In this document: positions 10,946-21,068 of the stretch, piece after piece
How positions within the stretch are numbered: position 1 is the first letter of the stretch
How the letters are laid out: every line of letters starts with the position of its first letter
Assembly: GCA_016721605.1 (NCBI GenBank)
Contig: JADKHS010000012.1
Span: 1-59,581 of the forward strand
Length of the DNA: 59,581 bases
DNA from: Nitrosomonadales bacterium
Lineage (GTDB): Bacteria > Pseudomonadota > Gammaproteobacteria > Burkholderiales > Gallionellaceae
Reading direction: 5' to 3'
The notes under the pieces: generated by a model
Told to the model about the DNA's origin: nothing
The model's input: only the letters and a program-made list of their open reading frames with translations
The model's database searches: none
Made by a program: the position numbers and the translations under genes

Positions 10946-12258
10946 ATGCTAAACCCAAACACCCTGACACGAGAAAAAAAATAAAGCTGCGTTGGTTTGT
11001 TGCTTTATCTAGCCTGCCGTTGCTTGGCGTGGTGACTGCATTTGGAATTGTACCGCAGCCTGACCTCCCTATACATCCCCTTACAATGGTCGCGGGAAGA
11101 AATCGTCCTGCCGCACGATACGCCAACTGTTACTGGCATCACCAATTCCAAGGCCGCCACATACTGGCGCAATGAACGCGTACAACGTGGAGATACAGTA
11201 ACTGAACTGCTGCGCCGTATGCAGGTAGATGACCCCTCCGCAAGCGAATATCTACGTCGCGACCAAGCTGCAGCATCCTTCCGTCAGCTTGCCACAGGTA
11301 AATTCGTGCAAGCTGAAACCAATGCAGATGGTAGTCTTCTAGCGTTGCGTTACCTGGATAACAACGGTAGCCAGATTCTTATTGAGAGAAGGGCTGGCGA
11401 CTTCAAGACCAGCATACAGCCACCCCTGCTTGAACAACGTTTGCTCATGCGTACCGGAGAGATTAGCAGCACACTCTTTGCCGCGACTGATGCAATTGGC
11501 CTGCCGGAATCTACCGCTAACCAATTGGCTGAAATTTTGGTAGTAATATCGACTTCCATCGTGACCTACGCAAAGGAGACAAATTCAGCGTAGTTTACGA
11601 AATGGATTATAACAACGGCGAACCGGTTCGTGCCGGACGCATTCGGGCGGCCGAGTTCGTCAATCAAGGCAAGAGCTATCGTGTGGTGTACTTTAAAACT
11701 GACAGTAGTCACGGCGATTACTACACGCCGGATGGTAAGAGCATACGGAAGGCTTTTTTGCGCTCACCACTTGAATTTTCACGCATTAGCTCCGGTTTCA
11801 GCCTATCGCGCTTTCACCCAGTACTGAATACATGGCGTGCGCATAAAGGTGTGGACTATGCCGCAGCGCTAGGCACCAAGGTTAAAGTCACTGCCGATGG
11901 GACAGTATCTTTTGTCGGCAAACAAGGCGGTTATGGCAATGTTGTGATAGTGGAGCATCAAAGCCGCCACACCACCGTATATGGGCATCTATCACGTTTT
12001 GCTAGCGGCTTGCGCCGCGGCCAGCGTGTGGGGCAAGGGGACATTATTGGCTTTGTCGGTATGACTGGCTTGGCCACGGGTCCACACTTGCATTATGAAT
12101 TCATGGTTAATGCTCAACATCGCGACCCCTTGCGTGCCGCATTGCCAGATGCCGCCCCATTAGACAATACGCAGAAGCTTGCCTTCCAAGAAGCTACCCG
12201 CAGCCTGACCGCCCGCTTGGGCGTGTTGCGCGATACTAACTTGGCTAAACTTGACTGA
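10946..12258 (+). CDS. M23-family peptidoglycan endopeptidase (one frameshift or more)
   Basis: The product is a predicted periplasmic zinc endopeptidase of the MepM/OapA-like type that cuts peptide cross-links in murein. The start at 10946 follows AGGAGA at 10931 and encodes a short charged N-terminus and one membrane anchor (WFVALSSLPLLGVVTAFGI). After a shift near 11085, residues VQRGDTVTELLRRMQV form the LysM-like/OapA segment. The catalytic domain has HKGVDYAA (first zinc His and Asp) and GPHLHYEF (HxH). A break at the T4 run 11535-11538 splits the gene; one extra T restores EIFGSNIDFHRDLRKGDKFS. It is followed by anmK, which shares the murein theme. In relatives this pair usually sits between tyrS and erpA; here IS copies flank it. 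Confidence 0.8.
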
Positions 12259-13384
12259 ACAAAATCGCGCTGAGCAGACTCAAATAGTTCAGAACCATTC
12301 TGAATTTTATATAGGCATCATGTCCGGCACTAGCTTGGACGGCATTGATGTTGTCTTGGTTGATTTCTCCACCAGCTACCCCAAATTGCTCGCTACCTCC
12401 TTCCAAGCTTACGGAAGGAGGCTGAAGGACGCGCTGCTAACCTTGCATCACCCTACAAATGACGAGCTGCATCAGATGCAGTTAATCAGTAATGAATTGG
12501 CGACTCGCTTATGCCGCAGCAACGGCAACCTTACGCGCACAACCAATAATATCGCTCGGTCAAATACGCGCTATTGGCTGCCACGGACAGACTATACGTC
12601 ACCGCCCTAGCGAAGGTTATACTCTACAACTCGGTAATGCGGCCTTACTGGCCGAATTGAGCGGCATTACTGTAGTTAGTGACTTCCGCAGCCGTGACAT
12701 CGCCGCAGGAGGACAGGGCGCTCCGCTCGTTCCTGCTTTCCACGACAAAGTATTACGCCACCCAAGCATTCATCGCGTTATTGTCAACATCGGTGGCATC
12801 AGCAACCTTACTAACCTACCACCCAAGCGTCATACAGCAGGCTTCGATTGCGGCCCGGGCAACATGTTGATGGATGCATGGATTGCTCTACAGGGCGGAG
12901 AACCTTACGATCGTGACGGTGCATGGGCCGCCAGCGGACAGAGTATTCCAGCGCTGCTACATAAGTTGCTGGACGAACCTTTTTTGCATGCCATACCACC
13001 GAAAAGCAGTGGGCGTGATTTGTTTAACCTAGCCTGGCTAAACAGTAAGCTACGTGGTGACGAATTACCTGTCAACGTACAGGCCACTTTGCTCGCATTT
13101 AGCAGCCGCGTTATTTCAGACGCGATCCATCGTTTTTGTGATGGCGCGCAAGAAATTTATTTGTGGTGGTGGTGCGCGCAATCAAGCTTTAGTGCGAAGC
13201 TTGGGTATCTCCTTGCCAGATTGCCGTATTCAAACCACTGACACATTAGGCATGGGAGCTGATTGGCTGGAGGCCATCGCTTTGCCTGGCTGGCACAGCA
13301 ACGTTTATATGGCTATAACGTCAATTTGGTCGCGGTTACTGGCGCACGTCACCCTGCATACTCGGGGCGATTTATTCAGCTTAA
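12251..13384 (+). CDS. anmK: Anhydro-N-acetylmuramic acid kinase (frameshifted)
   Basis: AnmK phosphorylates and opens 1,6-anhydroMurNAc released during cell-wall recycling, feeding MurQ. The N-terminal phosphate-binding motif IGIMSGTSLDGIDVVLVDF is clear. GCHGQTIRHRP, VVSDFRSRDIAAGGQGAPLVPAFH and NIGGISNLT follow, then DCGPGN.LMDAW and the C-terminal ICGGGARNQALV and LGMGADWLEAIAF. Shifts near 12530, 13160, 13280 and 13355 divide it. With the last corrected, it ends ILGAIYSA at 13384, the normal AnmK tail. The start (TTG at 12251) overlaps the M23 stop by eight bases. Bases 13385-13709 contain no gene I can support, only a TATAAT at 13697 that could be a -10 box. Confidence 0.8.
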
Positions 13385-13709
13385 TTTTAATTTCATTTGT
13401 AATGACATAGGCAATAGTGAAATCTGCGAGTTACGCAAGTTGTTATCCCTTTAAAGCCAACAACCGCACCGTCTGCTCCAAGCGAACCCGTACAGCGAAT
13501 GATATAGATTGCAATTGGATACCTTCCGGTCACAGCAGGGTGCGAAAAAATTTCTTGCGCCTATGAATTAAACGGAGTCCAATTTAGCGGACGGACAAAT
13601 CATCTGAATTGTGCCGCAAAATGTTGCCTGCGGGCGTAAATTAGCGAATGAAATAAGCGGGCACTGCCCTGTAGCACGTACATTACGTGACGCGACTATA
13701 ATACGTCTA

Positions 13710-13714
13710 TTAAT
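13710..13714. repeat. Target site duplication, left (TTAAT)
   Basis: TTAAT lies directly left of IS copy 2 and is repeated directly right of it at 15168-15172. A matching 5-bp duplication shows this copy arrived by simple transposition into the region upstream of the ABC exporter gene. Confidence 0.75.
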
Positions 13715-15167
13715 AGCCTCTTCCAATATGAAATGAGTCTGAAAGGTTGACGTATTTCCAACATGAAATGAGTCTGAAATTGATTTGCTGGGTCGGTCAT
13801 TATGCGAAGCATGGTGATCAACATGGAAGAAGCAAAGCTACAGACCTTGGTGCAGATCAAGGCATTTTTGGACGGGACATCGGAGGTGATATTTCGGGTT
13901 CCAAAAGAGAGCGTAACCAGTTTATCGGACGCGTCCTCAAGCGGTTTGGCTATGCTCCGCACGGGCGGGTAGATAAGGGCATACTACTGCGCTATATCGA
14001 GCGCATGACCGTATCACGCCAGCAAGTAACCCGATTGGTACGGCAATACCGCAAGGATGGGAAGCTATCGAAACAACCCTGTACGCCCAAGCAGGGTTTC
14101 ACCTATCGTTACACCGCAGCAGACGTGCTCTTGCTGGCCGAGATAGATGTGCTGCATGACACGCTGTCCGGACCCACCACCAAGAAGCTCATGGAACGCG
14201 CTCTTTTGGTTTTTGGTGATGCGCGCTTTGAACGGCTGGCGGGCATCTGGGTGTCCCCCCTTACAACCTGCGCGGGAGCACACCGTACCAGAACAAACGG
14301 CGGCACTGGAGCAAGACGCGCCCCACCGGCATTCCCATCGGCAAACGCCGTGCACCGCAGCCAAACGGAGTGCCGGGCTACATCCGCATAGATAGCGTGC
14401 ATCAAGGCGATCTGGATGGCGTCAAAGGCGTGTACCACATCAACGCGGTGGACTGTGTGACGCAGATGCAATTCGTCGCCACCTGCGAGAAGATCAGCGA
14501 GGCGTATTTGCTGCCGGTCATCCGGCAGTTGCTGGATGGATTTCCGTTTGTCATCCTGGGGTTCCATTCGGATAACGGTTCAGAGTACATCAATTATCAG
14601 GTCGCAAAGCTGTTGGAGAAGCTCCGGATCGAGTTCACCAAGTCACGGCCACGGCATTCCAACGATAACGCCTTTGGCGGAGTCAAAGAACGCCGCCGTG
14701 GTACGCAAACATCTGGGCTATGCGCATATCCCGCAATACTGCGCCAGTTTGGTCAATGCTTTCTGCGCCGATTATCTCAACCCTTATGTCAACTTCCACC
14801 GGCCATGTTTCTTTCAGAGACAATTACAGATGCCAAGGGAAAAGAACGAAAGAAATACAGCTACAAAGACATGATGACACCTTATGAGAAACTCAAATCA
14901 ATACCCGAGGCCAGTCAGTATCTGAAGGATGGAGTAGCCCTCGAACAACTGAATGCGCGGGCAGCAGAAATGAGCGACAATGATGCCGCCTTGGCACTGA
15001 ACAACGCAAGAAAAAACTGTTTAAAGACATCTCTGCGGCGATAAAAAAAAAATAAAATCGACAAGGCAAAACGAAGAAGCACCTATCAACTAGATCGAAC
15101 CAGAACAAGTTAATTTACTCAGACTAAAAACCCTTCGTTCAGACTCATTTCTGAATTGGAAAATACT
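13715..15167 (+). mobile_element. Insertion sequence, copy 2 (rve-type DDE), with TTAAT duplication
   Basis: This 1,453-bp element has the same ends as copy 1, in the same orientation, and is bordered by TTAAT on both sides. The right terminus contains an in-frame TTG (15156) that opens the downstream ABC exporter frame. It landed about 20 bases before that gene's likely ATG, so it may have displaced or replaced its promoter. Near the right end, a stretch present in copy 1 (cgggcttgag) is replaced by a run of A (15043-15052). Confidence 0.88.
13802..15113 (+). pseudogene. IS transposase, copy 2 (frameshifted)
   Basis: This is the same protein as copy 1, better preserved. A 214-residue stretch with RYIERMTVSRQQVTRLVRQY leads, after breaks near 14260 and 14350, into a 224-residue stretch. 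That stretch holds INAVDCVTQMQFVATCEKIS and FHSDNGSEYINYQVAKLLEK. The block with the catalytic Glu (SNDNALAESKN in copy 1) is shifted here at 14680. Because the two copies carry their breaks at different places, a consensus of both gives an apparently intact transposase of about 436 residues. Confidence 0.75.
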
Positions 15168-16991
15168 TTAATTTTCCTCACATCATCATGCGCCCCCGTC
15201 CTGCTTCCCTACCCTGCGCCTCATGGCGATTGGAATATCATTCGCACCCTTCTGCCTTACCTGATGGAATTCAAGGGTCGTGTTGTGCTGGCGTTGTTGC
15301 TGCTGGTGCTGGCCAAACTGGCTAACGTGACGGTGCCGCTGTTGCTCAAGGAAATCGTGGATACGCTGGGTAAGCCACAGGCAATGTTGTTGGTGCCGGT
15401 GTCACTCGTGGTTGGCTATGGCTTGTTGCGGCTCTTCAGCACACTGTTTGGCGAGTTGCGCGACGCGGTATTTGCCAAAGTAACCCAGCGTGCCATACGG
15501 CGCGTAGCACTCAAACTATTCGTTCATCTGCATAGCTTAAGTCTGCGCTTCCATCTGGAGCGACAGACTGGTGGCGTATCACGTGATATTGAGCGTGGTA
15601 CGAAAGGGATCAGCTTCTTACTCAACTTTATGCTATTCAGCATTTTGCCGACGCTGCTGGAAATTGGCCTGGTTGCAGGAATTTTGCTTTATAAATACAA
15701 CGCGTGGTTTGCGGTTATTACTTTCATCACGCTGATTGTGTATATCATCTTTACCTTATTCATTACCGAGTGGCGCATGATATTTCGCCGTACCATGAAT
15801 GATATGGATTCAAAGGCAAACACGCGCGCCATAGACAGCCTGCTTAACTATGAAACGGTAAAATATTTTGGTAACGAGGACTATGAAGCGCGACGCTACG
15901 ATGAACACATGAGCAAGTGGGAAACATCGGCGGTGCAGAATCAAACTTCGCTGGCAGCGTTGAATTCCGGGCAGAGCGCTATTATTGCCATCGGCATGAC
16001 CGCGTTGATGCTGCTGGCATCGAACGGCGTGGTAAAAGGAGAGCTGACCATAGGCGACTTGGTTCTAATCAATGTCTTCATGTTGCAGCTTTATATGCCA
16101 CTGCATTTTCTTGGCTTTGTCTATCGCGAGATCAAGCACTCTCTGGTGGACATGGAAAAAATGTTCCGCCTGCTCGATGAAAACCGTGAGATACAAGATG
16201 CGCCAGATGCGGTTGCGCTGAAGGTTGATCAAGCAGCAGTACATTTTGAGCAGGTGTGTTTTTCTTATGAACCAAAACGGCAGATTTTATTCGATGTTAG
16301 TTTTGATATTCCGTCTGGACATACGGTCGCTGTGGTGGGCTCAAGCGGAGCGGGCAAATCTACCTTGTCACGGTTGCTGTTCCGTTTTTATGATGTAAAT
16401 TCAGGACGCATCCTTATAGACAATCAGGACATTCGCAAGGTGACACAGGCCAGTTTGCGCGCCGCGATTGGCATTGTGCCGCAAGATACCGTGCTGTTTA
16501 ACGACAGCATTTATTACAATATAGCTTATGGCCGCCCCGAAGCCTCGCGTGAGGAAATATTGCATGCGGCGCAATCGGCCCATATTCACGATTTTATAAC
16601 ATCGCTACCGGATGGCTACGACACCATGGTGGGCGAGCGTGGATTGAAGTTGTCTGGTGGAGAGAAACAGCGTGTGGCGATTGCGCGCGCTATCCTCAAA
16701 AATCCAGCTATCCTGATTTTTGACGAGGCGACTTCAGCTCTGGATTCAACATCCGAAAAGGTAATTCAGCATGAATTGCGCAACGTTGCACATAATCGAA
16801 CCACGCTGGTTATCGCTCATCGCCTATCTACCATCGTGGACGCAAATCAGATATTGGTAATGGACAGTGGGCGTATTGTTGAGCGTGGTACGCACCGTGA
16901 GTTACTAGGAAAACAAAGGCATATGCGCAAATGTGGGCGCTAACAACAAGAAGAAGAAGAGTATCAGCCGATTACACCTATAACGCCCTGA
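15156..16991 (+). CDS. Atm1/HMT1-type ABC exporter (fused permease-ATPase half-transporter)
   Basis: This protein of about 600 residues has one six-helix membrane domain and one ATPase domain. Motifs are Walker A GSSGAGKSTLSRLLFRFYD, signature LSGGEKQRVAIARAIL, Walker B ILIFDEATSALDS and the switch His in VIAHRLSTI. NYETVKYFGNE in the membrane domain is typical of the Atm1 branch, which exports glutathione-linked sulfur or metal conjugates. The open frame starts at a TTG inside the IS end. The ATG at 15188 is a likelier start, but the run of five C at 15192 puts it out of frame; four C would give MRPVLLPYPAPHGDWN. Near 16917 the frame shifts again; corrected, it reads AYAQMWAL, QQEEEE and ends at 16991. 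Confidence 0.85.
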
Positions 16992-17314
16992 GCTGGATTG
17001 GTCCAATATTGTTGATATGCGACCCATTCACCCGGAAATCGATTTAAATTTTTGTTCGATTTCGTGTTCTGCAAATGTCTCGTATATACTTGTCTGGCGT
17101 ATGTTTTCTATGTGCATTTTAGATCATTCGATGCCTGTATATTGTTGCAAGAAAGTATGTTGAATTTAAAAACACACATTTCAATTGAAGTTTTATATTA
17201 AATAACAATTATTAATAAAATCAATGTATTATAAACATAAACAAGGGCTGATTGGTTAATATTGTGTCTGTAGCGCATCGCCTAGTTGCGCACGAAATAG
17301 GTACTGCATCAAAT
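16992..17314. other. AT-rich spacer upstream of sucC
   Basis: No ORF or RNA gene is recognisable. The stretch from 17030 to 17240 is strongly AT-rich (for example around 17195-17230), which fits a promoter region for sucCD, but I cannot choose one -35/-10 pair with confidence. Confidence 0.4.
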
Positions 17315-18482
17315 ATGAAAATTCACGAATATCAGGCCAAAGAAATCCTCCGCCAGTATGGCGTGCCGACTCCACGCGGATCGGTGTGTTTCAGCGTGGA
17401 TGAGGCCATTGCCGTCGCACAGCAGTTGGGTGGCCCGGTGTGGGTGGTGAAAGCGCAGATTCATGCCGGTGGGCGTGGTCAGGGTGGCGGGGTGAAGGTG
17501 GTGAATTCGGTGCAGGATGTAGGTACGTATGCTGGAGAGATTCTTGGCATGCAATTGGTTACACACCAGACTAATGCTAATGGGCAATTGGTCAGACGCC
17601 TGCTAATTGAGGAGGGCGTGCAGATTGCAAAAGAATATTACGTAGGAATGATAATCGATCGAAGCAAGCAGCGTGTCGTGCTGATGGCCAGTAGCGAGGG
17701 CGGAATGGAAATTGAGGCAGTCGCTGCGCATACACCTGAAAAATTCGCAAGGTCTGGATAAATCCTTTGTCGGGACTGATTGATGCTGAGGTAGATGATG
17801 TGGCGCGGCAGATTGGCATCCCGAGTGCAGCACTTGCTCAGGCACGTGCCTGTTTTCAAGGCTTGTACCAGGCTTTCGTGGAAAAGGATGCAATGCTGGC
17901 GGAGATCAATCCGCTTGTGCTAACTGCGGATCAGAATTTACTGGCGCTGGATGCAAAAATCAATTTCGATAGTAATGCGTTATTTCGTCATTCAGAAATT
18001 GTAGCGTTGCGCGATCTGGATGAAGAAGACCCAGCCGAAGTTGAAGCTTCACAATTCGGCCTTAGCTATATCTCATTGAATGGCAACATTGGCTGCTTGG
18101 TGAATGGTGCCGGGTTAGCCATGGCGACCATGGATATCATCAAGTTATATGGCGGCATGCCAGCGAATTTTCTTGACGTAGGGGGAGGCGCCAGCAAGGA
18201 AAAAGTAACTGAAGCATTCAAATTGATGTTGAGAAATCCGAATTTACGCGCAATTTTGGTAAATATATTTGGCGGAATCATGAAGTGCGATGTGATTGCT
18301 GAAGGAGTGGTGGCAGCGGCGCGTGAAGTGCATTTGAAAGTACCCTTAGTGGTGCGTCTGGAAGGTACTAACGTTGATCTCGGGAAAAAAATTCTGGCTG
18401 AATCTGGCCGCTGCCAATTATTTCTGCCGGTGATATGGCAGACGCGGCAGCGAAGGTTGTTACTGCGGCAAAGGGGGCATAA
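17315..18482 (+). CDS. sucC: Succinate-CoA ligase, beta subunit (two frameshifts)
   Basis: SucC binds nucleotide and succinate in the TCA-cycle enzyme that makes ATP or GTP from succinyl-CoA. The start MKIHEYQAKEILRQYGVPTP at 17315 is the family's usual one. The ATP-grasp fold is visible: KAQIHAGGRGQGGGVKVV, later EINPLVL and LDAKINFDSNALFR, then GLSYISLNGNIGCLVNGAGLAM and NIFGGI..CDVIAEG. One A is missing from the run at 17739-17743 (EKIRKVWINPLSG would otherwise read through), and two extra bases near 18410 break the C-terminus, which otherwise ends IISAGDMADAAAKVV. The corrected stop TAA at 18480 overlaps the sucD start (TAATG). Confidence 0.9.
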
Positions 18483-19363
18483 TGTCCATTCTTATCAATA
18501 AAGATACTAAAGTAATGACGCAAGGCATGACTGGTAAAGTCGGCCAATTTCATACATTACATTGTAAGAATTATGCAAATGGAGCAAATTGTTTTGTCGC
18601 GGGAGTGACTCCGGGCAAGGCCGGGCAAAGCTATGAGGGCATTCCAATATTCAACAGCGTAAGGGAAGCGAGTGCGCAAACCGGGGCAACGGTCTCAGTG
18701 ATTTACGTGCCACCTCCCTATGCTGCTGCGGCGATTGACGAGGCGGTGGAAGCAGGACTGGAGTTGGTGATCTGCATCACAGAAGGCATACCCGTTCATG
18801 ACATGTTACGCACTCGTTACAAAATGCAGGGCAAGAAGACGCTGCTGATTGGCCCGAATTGTCCAGGACTGATTACACCGGACGAAATTAAAATTGGCAT
18901 CATGCCCGGGCACATCCACCGTAAGGGACGTATTGGCGTAGTGTCACGTTCGGGAACGTTGACTTATGAGGCAGTCTGGCAGCTGACTGAACTGGGTTTC
19001 GGACAATCTTCCTGTGTCGGAATAGGCGGTGATCCGATCAATGGCATGAAGCATTTGTCTGTAATGAAATTATTCAACGATGATCCGGAGACCGATGCTG
19101 TGGTGATGGTGGGCGAAATCGGTGGCAGTGATGAAGAAGAATGCGCGCGCTGGATTAAGAGCAATATGCAAAAACCTGTGGTCGGCTTTATTGCTGGGAT
19201 TACCGCGCCGTTGGGTAAGCGTATGGGACATGCTGGTGCAATTATTTCCGGGGGTCAGGGCGGTGCCGAGGACAAATTGGCAGTGATGGAAGAATGTGGC
19301 ATCCAGATCACGCGCAACCCGGCTGAAATGGGCAAAGTGATGAAGCATGTTTTAAAAGGATAA
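18482..19363 (+). CDS. sucD: Succinate-CoA ligase, alpha subunit
   Basis: An intact 293-residue partner of SucC. SucD binds CoA and carries the phosphohistidine. An N-terminal CoA-binding Rossmann region includes QGMTGKVGQFHT and FVAGVTPGKAG. GPNCPGLITPDEIKIGIMPG and SRSGTLTYEAVWQLT follow, and MGHAGAIISGGQGGAEDK holds the phosphorylated His. The length matches the family (about 290). Overlap of one base with sucC suggests translational coupling and a 1:1 supply of subunits. No clear terminator follows. Confidence 0.95.
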   Translation: MSILINKDTKVMTQGMTGKVGQFHTLHCKNYANGANCFVAGVTPGKAGQSYEGIPIFNSVREASAQTGATVSVIYVPPPYAAAAIDEAVEAGLELVICITEGIPVHDMLRTRYKMQGKKTLLIGPNCPGLITPDEIKIGIMPGHIHRKGRIGVVSRSGTLTYEAVWQLTELGFGQSSCVGIGGDPINGMKHLSVMKLFNDDPETDAVVMVGEIGGSDEEECARWIKSNMQKPVVGFIAGITAPLGKRMGHAGAIISGGQGGAEDKLAVMEECGIQITRNPAEMGKVMKHVLKG

Positions 19364-19551
19364 CATCCTGATAGTGTAAATTTCTGTTCACTTTGTAATC
19401 TAGGCTGTCAAGAAAAAATCATCGCTCCTGATTTGTTACTCGTCTATTTGGTAATTTTAAGAAGCTACGATATCCATGTAGCTCGCCGTACAAACAATCT
19501 CACAAAATTTGCTCTTCAAGCTGAAATCTGCCACTGACAAAAGGAAGAAGA

Positions 19552-20580
19552 ATGATTTTAGTAACAGGTGGAGCCGGTTATATCGGCTCGCATACGGTTG
19601 TTGAGCTGATGTTGGCTGGATTCGAGATTCTGATTGTTGACAATTTTTGTAACAGCAAGGCAACGGTTCTTGATCGTATTGAGCGTATTGTTGGGCGCCG
19701 ACCGGGATTTGTAGAGGCTGATATTCGTGATCGACAAGCAATGCAGGCACTCTTTGCAGGGCATCATTTTGATGCGGTAATCCATTTTGCTGGTTTGAAA
19801 GCGGTAGGCGAATCTGTGGCACAACCGTTACGCTACTATGACAATAATGTCTATGGTAGTTTGGTGTTGTTTGAGATGATGACCGAAGCGCAGGTAAAAA
19901 CGCTGGTTTTTTCTTCTTCTGCTACAGTTTACGGTGATCCTGCTACCGTTCCAATTCTGGAGAATTTTCCACTTGGTGCGACCAATCCATATGGTAGAAG
20001 CAAGCTGATGATCGAGGAGGTGCTCCGTGATCTTGCGATAGCTGATCCTTCATGGCGAATTGCGTTGCTTCGTTATTTTAACCCTGTGGGCGCGCATGAA
20101 AGCGGACTGATTGGCGAAGATCCCACTGATATTCCGAATAATTTGATTCCTTATATTGCCCAGGTAGCACAAGGTCGGCGTGAGGTGCTGTCGATTTATG
20201 GTGATGATTATCCAACCATTGATGGCACGGGTATGAGAGATTATATTCATGTTGTTGATCTTGCTATTGGTCATGTCAAGACTTTGGAAAAGCTGGCTGA
20301 TCAAACAGGAGTGGTTACTTATAATTTGGGCACGGGGCGGAGTAATAGCGTTTTGGAGATGGTGCGCGCATTTGAGCAAGCCAGTGGGCGGAACATACCC
20401 TACCAAATAGTAGAGCGTCGCCCCGGGGATATTGCAACATGTTACGCAGACACTACGTTAGCGGAACGTGATCTGAGTTGGAAAGCTGAGCGTACTATAG
20501 CGCAGATGTGTGCTGACTCTTGGAGATGGCAATCTTTAGGAAATCTCGATAAATCCGATGATGTAACTGGTTCACTGTAA
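19552..20580 (+). CDS. galE: UDP-glucose 4-epimerase
   Basis: GalE interconverts UDP-glucose and UDP-galactose with bound NAD, supplying surface polysaccharide precursors; UDP-glucose is also the cellulose synthase substrate. The 342-residue product starts MILVTGGAGYIGSHTVVELM with the NAD-binding GxxGxxG. Next come the catalytic SSSATVYG and NPYGRSK (Tyr and Lys), RYFNPVGAHESGLIGEDP, and GTGMRDYIHVVDLA. The start follows AAGGAAGAAG. The last ten residues (DKSDDVTGSL) look unlike the usual tail but may simply be variable. It is not linked to a glycan cluster here; sucD lies upstream. Confidence 0.93.
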   Translation: MILVTGGAGYIGSHTVVELMLAGFEILIVDNFCNSKATVLDRIERIVGRRPGFVEADIRDRQAMQALFAGHHFDAVIHFAGLKAVGESVAQPLRYYDNNVYGSLVLFEMMTEAQVKTLVFSSSATVYGDPATVPILENFPLGATNPYGRSKLMIEEVLRDLAIADPSWRIALLRYFNPVGAHESGLIGEDPTDIPNNLIPYIAQVAQGRREVLSIYGDDYPTIDGTGMRDYIHVVDLAIGHVKTLEKLADQTGVVTYNLGTGRSNSVLEMVRAFEQASGRNIPYQIVERRPGDIATCYADTTLAERDLSWKAERTIAQMCADSWRWQSLGNLDKSDDVTGSL

Positions 20581-21068
20581 ACAGTCGCTTGGCAAAAAAT
20601 TGTCAACACAAGCGAGCGGCAATACCATACCAAAAATAGCCAACGAATTAAGGCTAATCCCAAACGATTGGTTTGGCCTATTGAAATTCTCATGCTGAAT
20701 GCCTCACACGAGAATCCTGAAATTATTTTTTGACCGGCTCAGGTGAGTTTCCCAATTTCAAATTAGCACCAATCCACTCTACCGGGTTTTATATCTGGTT
20801 ATAACTGAGCAGGCAGAGCAACTTGATTTTTTCTTTATGCCTCCTCTCTCTTGTTTTTGACAGATTTGCTACGATGTACCTGCAAGTTATCGAGTGTCAG
20901 GAATACTTCTTTCTTGCCTATTTCAGCGTGCATAGATAAGATTAATTGGTTATGTCGCTGCAATCTACCAAGTCAAACTGATAGTATCAACACAATGTTG
21001 TCGATATTATTCCACACGACGGACATCCAAGTTCTTTACAATAGCCGCAGTCTTTCAGGTAGCACATC
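20581..21068. other. Intergenic region between galE and mgtE
   Basis: No convincing gene. The only frames are short and lack a ribosome site or family likeness. I looked for an M-box-like Mg2+ riboswitch upstream of mgtE and could not recognise one. A T-rich run (20720-20730 and 20827-20835) is the most notable composition. Confidence 0.4.

Noticed and set aside
13600..13714. Strong promoter with TATAAT at 13697 for the ABC exporter
   Set aside because: The best -35 candidate is poor and 19 bases away, and the IS now lies between it and the gene, so I mention it only in passing.
9256..15167. Composite transposon carrying the M23 peptidase and anmK
   Set aside because: Copy 2 has its own 5-bp duplication and copy 1 has none; no duplication flanks the whole 5.9 kb. 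Two separate events fit better.
20581..21068. Mg2+ riboswitch upstream of mgtE
   Set aside because: I could not recognise conserved M-box features or a leader terminator; a covariance search would be needed to claim one.
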